From IMG/VR virus record IMGVR_UViG_3300027906_000163, positions 1 through 22,924 of that record: a stretch of 22,924 nucleotides of DNA; one strand, 5' to 3'. Origin of the DNA: a virus. Below the pieces are notes generated by a model. The model was given only the letters and a program-made list of their open reading frames with translations, was not told the origin of the DNA and searched no databases. The translations under genes and the position numbers were made by a program. Of the stretch, positions 7,103 through 12,405 are shown one piece after another. Positions within the stretch are counted from its first letter, which is position 1. Each line of letters begins with the position of its first letter.

Positions 7103-8221
7103 ATGAGTAAGATTTCAGTAACAACAATAGCAGGACTTACATCTGGTGGAGATGCAAACACAGTCAAGATTGAATCTGGTGATGCATTTAATGTTGTAAG
7201 TGGTGCAACTACATTAGGTGGAACACTTACTACTACTGGTGCTGCTACATTTCAAGATGATATTAATGTAGGAAATACTACAAACCTTCTTAGTAATGGT
7301 GATTTTACTACTAATACTACTGGTTGGGCTGCAACTGGTTCAGCTCTTGCGATTAGTTCTGGAGCACTTCAAATAACACCTAACGGTGGTGTTAATGGTT
7401 TTGCTAACCAACAAGTCGATAATCTTGTCGTTGGTAAAAGTTATATTGCATCTGTTGTTGTCACACAAGATGCTGGTAATTATACTAGACTATACATAGG
7501 TACATCTGCAAACGGAAACCAAACTGTTACTAATTCAGGCTTAGGCACTGGTACTCACTCTTTTACTTTTGTAGCAACTGCAACTACCCATCACTTTGCA
7601 CTTGTTGTCGGTGGTGGTACTGGTCAAGTTACAAAATTTGATGCCGCTAGACTTACTGAAGCAAGTAGAATTGTTTTTCCAGCGGTAACTGGAACTTCCC
7701 CAGAAATAAAACAAGGTACTACAGTTAATGATTTAGCTCTTGCCACCAATCAAGTTAATAGATTAAACATAGATGCAAATGGTCATGTAACTATGCCTAG
7801 TCAACCAGCAGTTCAAGCAAAAGTTACTTCAACAGTTTCAAATATCACAGCAGGCGCTTTATATACTATTCCATTTGCTACAGAAATATTTGACCAAAAT
7901 GCAGATTTTAATAATTCTACTTACGTTTTTACTGCCCCAGTTACTGGCAAGTATTATATAGGTGTAGGTGCTACGTTAGGTGGATTACCAACTGCTGCAG
8001 CTTATTTTCAATATTCCGTTCAAACATCAAATAGAAATTATAATGTAACAACAGACCCAGACGCTTTTGACTCTTCACCAGTTTATTTTGGTTTTAATTT
8101 TAATGTTTTAGCAGACATGGACGCTAATGATACATTTATTGTAAAACTTCTTGTTGAAGGTTCTTCTAATACAACAGATGTTTATCCAGAAACTTACTTA
8201 TCAATATTTCTAGCCTGCTAA
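7103..8221 (+). CDS. Fibre-like adhesin with CBM-like and C1q-like domains
   Basis: A 372-residue modular protein. Residues 1-30 are a variant of the cassette adaptor (SKISVTTIAGLTSGG). Residues 35-60 are a TTLGGTLTTTGAATF linker typical of fibres. Residues about 61-186 begin NLLSNGDFTTNTTGW and include GKSYIASVVV and THSFTFVATATTHHFALVV, the pattern of a CBM4/9-type carbohydrate-binding module. Residues 220-236 hold the fibre linker RLNIDANGHVTMPSQPA. Residues about 237-372 form a C1q-like jelly roll (YTIPFATEIFDQNADFN, YVFTAPVTGKYYIGVG). The start is four bases after the previous stop, with no strong ribosome-binding site, so coupling is likely. Glycan binding on the host surface is inferred from the domains. 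Confidence 0.75.
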   Translation: MSKISVTTIAGLTSGGDANTVKIESGDAFNVVSGATTLGGTLTTTGAATFQDDINVGNTTNLLSNGDFTTNTTGWAATGSALAISSGALQITPNGGVNGFANQQVDNLVVGKSYIASVVVTQDAGNYTRLYIGTSANGNQTVTNSGLGTGTHSFTFVATATTHHFALVVGGGTGQVTKFDAARLTEASRIVFPAVTGTSPEIKQGTTVNDLALATNQVNRLNIDANGHVTMPSQPAVQAKVTSTVSNITAGALYTIPFATEIFDQNADFNNSTYVFTAPVTGKYYIGVGATLGGLPTAAAYFQYSVQTSNRNYNVTTDPDAFDSSPVYFGFNFNVLADMDANDTFIVKLLVEGSSNTTDVYPETYLSIFLAC

Positions 8222-8260
8222 TATGCCAATGCGAAATAACATATCTTAAAGGAGATTAAA

Positions 8261-8557
8261 ATGGCAAATCATACAAAAACAATTACATTGACAGATGTAC
8301 AACAACAAATACTATCTAACGACTTATATAATGGTTCAGACAATAGTGGTCTAGATTCATGGGTACAAGGTGCAGTAGATGGTAAAATAAACAACTCTTG
8401 GAAACGTATGCAACAAGAGTGGACAACAAAGTTAATGAATGATGAATCTTTCACTGACCCAATTCCATCAAACCAAGCAGATTTTGTAAAGCTCGTACTT
8501 TCCAGAAGTGATTATAAAAATCGTAAAGCAAGAGATGACGCAGCTGCGTTATCATAA
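8261..8557 (+). CDS. Conserved small phage protein of unknown function
   Basis: A 98-residue protein with a very good ribosome-binding site (AAAGGAG). It starts with a strand-forming MANHTKTITLTDVQQQIL. The rest is predicted helical and charged, with WVQGAVDGKINNSWKRM in the middle and FVKLVLSRSDYKNRKARDDA at the end. I recall similar proteins beside fibre genes of marine myo- and podophages but no established function. The lack of beta repeats shows it is not itself a fibre; it could be an assembly factor. Its stop codon lies inside an ATAAATA late-promoter-like motif. Confidence 0.7.
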   Translation: MANHTKTITLTDVQQQILSNDLYNGSDNSGLDSWVQGAVDGKINNSWKRMQQEWTTKLMNDESFTDPIPSNQADFVKLVLSRSDYKNRKARDDAAALS

Positions 8558-8560
8558 ATA
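8554..8560 (+). promoter_or_regulatory. Late-promoter-like ATAAATA overlapping a stop codon
   Basis: The stop TAA at 8555-8557 is part of ATAAATA, 20 bases before the next ATG. AAGGAAAG follows as ribosome-binding site. It probably starts the transcript for the last two fibre genes of the cassette. Confidence 0.5.
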
Positions 8561-8580
8561 GTTATAATAAGGAAAGTTAA

Positions 8581-9243
8581 ATGTCATCCAAGATTAAAGT
8601 AGATACAATAGAAAATGTTGCTGGTTCTGGAAATGTAAGTCTGGGGTCTGGACACAATCTTGTGGTGCCTGGAACATTAAATATTACTGGTGCATCAACT
8701 TTAACTGGTGCTCTTACTGCAAGTGGTGGTATTGCAAACGCTGGTACTATTACTGCTGGAACAGTTGGTTCTAGTGTAGTTTTTCCTGCTGGTCATTTAA
8801 TTCAAAAAGTGTCTACTAAATTTAATACTGCATTTACTAGTAGTTCACAGTCTTTTACTGATGTAACTGGTGCCTCAATAACTTTTACTCCAAAGTCAGC
8901 ATCAAGTCTTTTATATATAATGTTTAATTGTAGTATGAATGTCTATACTTCAGGCACAAATACTAATGCTGGTGGTATTGTAAGAATAGTACATGACGGA
9001 AGTGCTCTAGACTATCATTCTTCTGGAAACTATGAATATTATTTTCAAAATGATGCTGGTGCTGGAACTGGCCCTAATAACTATACTAGACAAGTTAAAA
9101 TAGCAACGGTTGCTGCTGGTGACACTGATGCTAGGGTGATAAAAGTAGAAGGAAGAATGTATGCTTCTCCAACTGTTGCCATGCGTATTAACCAAGCTAG
9201 TTATTACTACTCATACTTTGTGGTTGAGGAGATAATGCAATGA
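8581..9243 (+). CDS. Small fibre/adhesin-like protein, paralogue of the 4372 and 4860 products
   Basis: A 220-residue protein. The adaptor region SSKIKVDTIENVAGSGNVSL leads to HNLVVPGTLNITG. A Gly/Ala/Thr-rich linker (TLTGALTASGGIANAGTITA) follows. The outer part has FTDVTGASITFTPKSASSLL, the same strand as in the 4372 and 4860 products, and ends in YYSYFVVEEIMQ. This is the same organisation as the earlier pair but with a longer linker. The last codons (GAGGAGATAATGCAATGA) carry the ribosome-binding site and start codon of the next gene. A variable adhesin role is inferred. Confidence 0.72.
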   Translation: MSSKIKVDTIENVAGSGNVSLGSGHNLVVPGTLNITGASTLTGALTASGGIANAGTITAGTVGSSVVFPAGHLIQKVSTKFNTAFTSSSQSFTDVTGASITFTPKSASSLLYIMFNCSMNVYTSGTNTNAGGIVRIVHDGSALDYHSSGNYEYYFQNDAGAGTGPNNYTRQVKIATVAAGDTDARVIKVEGRMYASPTVAMRINQASYYYSYFVVEEIMQ

Positions 9244-9878
9244 GTACATTAAAAGTAGATACAATCGCAACAAGAAGTGGTTCTGGCAATATTACTGCAA
9301 GTAATACTATTGTTGGTAACTTAACTGGAAATGTAACTGGAAATGTAACTGGTAACTTAACTGGAAATGTAACTGGAAACCCATCATTTGGTGGTACTCT
9401 TGCTGTTACTGGAAAAATTACATCTACTGCTGGTATTACATTTGGTTCTGATACTGCGGCTGAAAATGTTCTTGATGATTATGAAGAAGGCACCCACACT
9501 ATGACATTTACTATGACAGGCAGTGGTACAGCATCTGCTGGAAGAAACAAAATGGGTTATACTAAAATTGGGAATATGGTTACTTGTACTTCTGAAATGC
9601 AGATTGGTTCAGTAAGTAGTCCAGTTGGTTCTTTGAGAATATCACTACCATATGTTATTAAAAACAATACTGGTGATAGAGAAAACTTTTTTGGATTTTC
9701 ACCAGTTCCTTATAATGCCGCTCTGGCAAACGGACACAATATTGTGCCAATATGTATAGGAAATGCTAATGTAAGTTATGTCACATTTCTATATCCTACA
9801 AGTAATGGTGCTTTTGCTGATTTTACACCAACGGCTAATGATGTATTTAATTTTACTTTTAGTTATTTTACTAACTAA
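9240..9878 (+). CDS. Fibre-like protein with GN[VL]T repeats
   Basis: A 212-residue protein starting in the ATGA overlap with the previous gene. The adaptor STLKVDTIATRSGSGNI is followed by a tandem GN[VL]T repeat (residues 26-45), a common phage fibre stalk. FGGTLAVTGKITSTAGITFG is the usual linker after it. Residues from about 77 carry VLDDYEEGTHTMTFTM and YTKIGNMVTC. This globular module is frequent in phage fibres, where it usually reads LDDYEEGTWTP and YTKIGN.V. The C-terminus is aromatic (FNFTFSYFTN). Likely a virion fibre or receptor-binding protein. It is the last member of the cassette carrying the adaptor motif. Confidence 0.74.
   Translation: MSTLKVDTIATRSGSGNITASNTIVGNLTGNVTGNVTGNLTGNVTGNPSFGGTLAVTGKITSTAGITFGSDTAAENVLDDYEEGTHTMTFTMTGSGTASAGRNKMGYTKIGNMVTCTSEMQIGSVSSPVGSLRISLPYVIKNNTGDRENFFGFSPVPYNAALANGHNIVPICIGNANVSYVTFLYPTSNGAFADFTPTANDVFNFTFSYFTN
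9315..9374 (+). repeat. Five tandem 12-bp units encoding GN[VL]T
   Basis: Units in order are A B B A B, where A is GGTAACTTAACT (GNLT) and B is GGAAATGTAACT (GNVT). They end in a partial sixth unit (GGAAAC). The period of 12 keeps the reading frame. The order suggests duplication of an AB pair by slippage or unequal recombination in the fibre stalk. Confidence 0.9.
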
Positions 9879-9929
9879 AAAACTTTATACCTTTAGTGGA
9901 TACTAGAGGCGGACAAAAGGAGAAAAATA

Positions 9930-10190
9930 ATGGCGATTACAAAACGTACAGAACAAGATAAAATTGAAGTAGTAGGTGTGCATAAGCACATTCAAGTGAG
10001 AACTGCTACTGTGATTGAAGAAGATGGTGTAGAACTTTCAAGAAGTTTCTCACGCCATGTTGTTGCACCAGACTCAGACTCATCTAAGGAAAGTGCAGAT
10101 GTAAAAGCAATGGTTGCACAGTTTCATACAAGTGATGTCAAAGCTGCATATAAAAAAGAACAAGAAGAAGCCGCTAAGAAAATTGGATAA
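9930..10190 (+). CDS. Conserved small phage protein of unknown function
   Basis: An 86-residue protein starting at ATG after AAAAGGAGAAAA. The N-terminal half (MAITKRTEQDKIEVVG, HKHIQVRTATVIEEDGVEL) looks like a small beta sheet and ends in SRSFSRHVVAPDSD. The C-terminal third is helical and highly charged (AAYKKEQEEAAKKIG). Similar proteins occur next to structural genes in many marine phages; I know no proven function. A 51-base gap separates it from the fibre cassette. Its TAA is inside the ATAAATA in front of gp17. Confidence 0.7.
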   Translation: MAITKRTEQDKIEVVGVHKHIQVRTATVIEEDGVELSRSFSRHVVAPDSDSSKESADVKAMVAQFHTSDVKAAYKKEQEEAAKKIG

Positions 10191-10193
10191 ATA
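10187..10193 (+). promoter_or_regulatory. Late-promoter-like ATAAATA right before gp17
   Basis: ATAAATA includes the stop TAA of the previous gene (10188-10190) and ends only eight bases before the gp17 ATG. If used as a T4-type late promoter, transcription would start at or within a few bases of the start codon. No Shine-Dalgarno sequence is visible in front of gp17. Confidence 0.4.
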
Positions 10194-10201
10194 TATCTGT
10201 T

Positions 10202-11848
10202 ATGACAGATATTAATCATTACTTAGGTAATCCACTTCTAAAAAAAGCAAATGTTCCAGTAGAGTGGACAAAAGAGAATATTCTTGAATACCAAAAGTGT
10301 ATGCAAGACCCTCTGTATTTTTGTCAGAAATACATTAAAATTGTATCTCTGGATGAAGGTCTTGTTCCTTTTGATGTATACCCATTTCAAAAAGAAATAC
10401 TAGGAACGATTCATAATAATCGTTTTACTATATGTAAACTTCCCAGACAATCTGGTAAGACAACCACAATTATATCTTATATCTTACATTATGTTCTATT
10501 CAACGAACAAATGAGAGTAGCGATACTTGCAAACAAAGCTGCAACTGCAAGAGATATTCTTTCCAGATTACAACTTGCATACGAAAACCTACCCAAATGG
10601 TTACAACAAGGAGTAATGTCTTGGAATAAAGGTTCTCTGGACTTAGAGAACGGTTCTAAAATAGTTGCATCATCTACATCTTCAAGTGCAGTTCGTGGTG
10701 GTTCTTACAATATGATATTCTTAGATGAGTTCGCTTTCGTACCACACAATGTCGCAGAGGATTTTTTCAGTTCTGTGTATCCTACAATATCATCTGGTAA
10801 AAATACAAAGGTTGTTATCGTATCAACTCCAAATGGTATGAACTTATTTTACAAACTCTGGTCTGATGCAGAGAGTGGTAAAAACTCTTATAACCCAATT
10901 GATGTTCACTGGAGTGAAATCCCAGGCAGAGATGAAAAGTGGAAAGTAGAAACTATAGCAAATACATCACAAGAACAATTTAATCGTGAATTTGAGTGTG
11001 AATTCTTAGGGTCTATCAATACCCTTATACACCCAACAAAGATTAAATCTATGGTGTTTGATGACCCTATACAACGTAATGCTGGATTGGAGTTATACAA
11101 GAAACCAGAGAAAGATAGATTATATACAATTGTGTGTGATGTTGCAAGAGGAACAGAACAAGACTATTCTGCATTTCTTGTATTTGATGTATCGGAGCTC
11201 CCATATCGTATTGTTGCAAAATATCGTAACAATCAAATTAAACCCCTACTGTTTCCAAATATAATCTATGATGTTGCAAAAGCATATAACAACGCATATG
11301 TTATGATTGAGGTAAATGATATTGGTGAACAAGTTGCAACTGCAATGCAGTATGACTTAGAGTTTGATAATCTAATTATGGCATCTATGCGTGGTAGAGC
11401 TGGTCAGATACTTGGTTCTGGTTTCTCTGGGGGTAAGGTGCAGTTAGGTGTAAGAACAACCAAAGCAGTAAAGATGTTAGGGTGTTCAAACCTCAAACAA
11501 CTGATAGAAACAGATAAGTTAATCATAAATGATTATGACCTTATAACAGAATTTTCTACATTTGTCAAGCATGGACAATCATTTCAAGCAGAAGAAGGAC
11601 ATACTGATGACCTTGCAATGTGTTGTGTATTGTTTGCGTGGATGACAAATCAAACATATTTCAAAGAATTAACAAACGTAGATATAAGAGAAAGAATGTT
11701 CTTAGAACAACAAGACCAATTAGAACAAGATATGGCTCCATTTGGATTTATGGACAATGGTATTGATGACCCAATGGGGGAAAATGTTATAGATGAATAC
11801 GGTCAGAGATGGTCACCAGTTGTAAGGAATTATGAAGACAATTGGTAG
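10202..11848 (+). CDS. 17: Terminase large subunit gp17 (packaging ATPase/nuclease)
   Basis: A 548-residue homologue of T4 gp17 (610 residues), the motor that cuts concatemeric DNA and pumps it through the gp20 portal. The ATPase domain has Walker A LPRQSGKTT (80-88), Walker B MIFLDEFAF (171-179) and coupling motif VSTPNG (207-212). The RNase-H-like nuclease domain has acidic residues Asp313 (VCDVARGTEQDYSA), Glu370 (VMIEVND) and Asp469/470 (GHTDDLAMC), matching T4 Asp401, Glu458 and Asp542. All key residues are present, so it should be active. The N-terminus (NHYLGNPLLKKANVP) agrees with relatives, which supports this ATG although no ribosome-binding site precedes it. Confidence 0.96.
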   Translation: MTDINHYLGNPLLKKANVPVEWTKENILEYQKCMQDPLYFCQKYIKIVSLDEGLVPFDVYPFQKEILGTIHNNRFTICKLPRQSGKTTTIISYILHYVLFNEQMRVAILANKAATARDILSRLQLAYENLPKWLQQGVMSWNKGSLDLENGSKIVASSTSSSAVRGGSYNMIFLDEFAFVPHNVAEDFFSSVYPTISSGKNTKVVIVSTPNGMNLFYKLWSDAESGKNSYNPIDVHWSEIPGRDEKWKVETIANTSQEQFNREFECEFLGSINTLIHPTKIKSMVFDDPIQRNAGLELYKKPEKDRLYTIVCDVARGTEQDYSAFLVFDVSELPYRIVAKYRNNQIKPLLFPNIIYDVAKAYNNAYVMIEVNDIGEQVATAMQYDLEFDNLIMASMRGRAGQILGSGFSGGKVQLGVRTTKAVKMLGCSNLKQLIETDKLIINDYDLITEFSTFVKHGQSFQAEEGHTDDLAMCCVLFAWMTNQTYFKELTNVDIRERMFLEQQDQLEQDMAPFGFMDNGIDDPMGENVIDEYGQRWSPVVRNYEDNW

Positions 11849-12009
11849 TAGAAAGTCCATGCATTAAAGTATGTACACTTGAAGGTAATATCTGTATTGG
11901 GTGTTACAGAACTCAGGATGAAATCAGGGAATGGATGATATTTTCTGATGAACAGAAAAAAGAAACCTTAGAAAAAATAAAACTTAGAAAACACCAAATT
12001 CCTACATAA
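11842..12009 (+). CDS. DUF1289-like small Cys-rich protein (TTG start)
   Basis: A 55-residue ORF that overlaps the gp17 stop by seven bases. The sequence ESPCIKVCTL, then CIGCYRTQDEIREW and SDEQKK, is the DUF1289 signature (SPC..VC......C.GC.RT.DEI..W). Its four Cys residues (7, 11, 18, 21) could bind a metal or Fe-S cluster. The function of the family is not established. An in-frame TGA at 11833-11835 limits the start to the TTG at 11842, which gives a start just before the conserved SPC. The ribosome-binding site is weak, so expression probably depends on coupling to gp17. Its 3' end overlaps the 3' end of the opposite-strand gene by eight bases. Confidence 0.72.
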   Translation: MVVESPCIKVCTLEGNICIGCYRTQDEIREWMIFSDEQKKETLEKIKLRKHQIPT

Positions 12010-12298
12010 TATCAATAATGTCGTGTTCGTATTTAATATAACAATTGGAACAAACTACTTTAGATTTTTCTATGAGATTGACTACTTCTTTTCTAGATTC
12101 TTCATTTAGACCCAATCGTTTAGATTTAAAACGAATTTCTTTATCGTAGGGGTAAAATTTAAGACAAGCTGTCTCTGGTTCACCACAATGATGACAAGAG
12201 TGAGATGCAAGATATTCATTCAACCAGATAATTCTTAGGTTATAGTTTTTCTTTGCAACTTCTTTTATGGTTTTTTGGTATCGTTTATAGTATGACAT
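12002..12298 (-). CDS. Degenerate HNH-like zinc protein
   Basis: The only minus-strand gene I support. The 98-residue product has two knuckles, CHHCGE (Cys35, Cys38) and CSNC (Cys83, Cys86), with spacing and flanks of the phage HNH endonuclease family (W...YL..H.C..CGE....CL.F........CVVCANCH). The His residues expected after the F in the first motif and after the second knuckle are missing: FYPYD replaces FHH/FDH, and CYIKYEH replaces CH..R. It may therefore have lost nuclease activity and remain as a zinc-ribbon DNA-binding protein, or be a decaying homing-type element. It sits between gp17 and gp18, transcribed against all neighbours. Confidence 0.65.
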   Translation of the reverse strand: MSYYKRYQKTIKEVAKKNYNLRIIWLNEYLASHSCHHCGEPETACLKFYPYDKEIRFKSKRLGLNEESRKEVVNLIEKSKVVCSNCYIKYEHDIIDIM

Positions 12299-12303
12299 GG
12301 TAT

Positions 12304-12311
12304 TATTTATA
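12304..12311 (-). promoter_or_regulatory. Late promoter-like TATAAATA on the minus strand
   Basis: Read on the minus strand this is a perfect TATAAATA, five bases before the start codon of the HNH-like gene. There is no ribosome-binding site between them. If active, it would give a leaderless or nearly leaderless mRNA. Confidence 0.45.
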
Positions 12312-12312
12312 G

Positions 12313-12373
12313 ATTCTTGTGCATATAAAAATGGGTTTTTAGAAACTCAATTTTACTAAATATACACAAGAAT
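12313..12373. repeat. 14-bp inverted repeat between divergent genes
   Basis: The left arm at 12313-12326 (ATTCTTGTGCATAT) and right arm at 12360-12373 (ATATACACAAGAAT) are complementary at 13 of 14 positions (one C.A mismatch), with a 33-base spacer. The right arm overlaps the CTAAATA element before gp18. The left arm lies just upstream of the minus-strand TATAAATA. It could be an operator, an RNA hairpin, or the edge of an inserted element. Confidence 0.75.
12356..12362 (+). promoter_or_regulatory. Late-promoter-like CTAAATA before gp18
   Basis: CTAAATA followed by TA lies 43 bases before the gp18 ATG, in the 107-base gap between the divergent HNH-like gene and gp18. AAGGAGAAAA is the ribosome-binding site downstream. 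It should drive gp18-gp19. Confidence 0.6.
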
Positions 12374-12405
12374 GATTTATTTGACAAAGAATAAGGAGAA
12401 AAAAT

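Noticed and set aside
4372-9878. Diversity-generating retroelement acting on the C-terminal domains of the fibre proteins
   Set aside because: The variable fibre ends suggested one. There is no reverse transcriptase gene, no template repeat and no adenine-biased variable repeat in this window.
12324-12331. TATAAAAA as an additional + strand promoter before gp18
   Set aside because: It differs from the late octamer at a normally fixed T. CTAAATA at 12356 is better placed for gp18.
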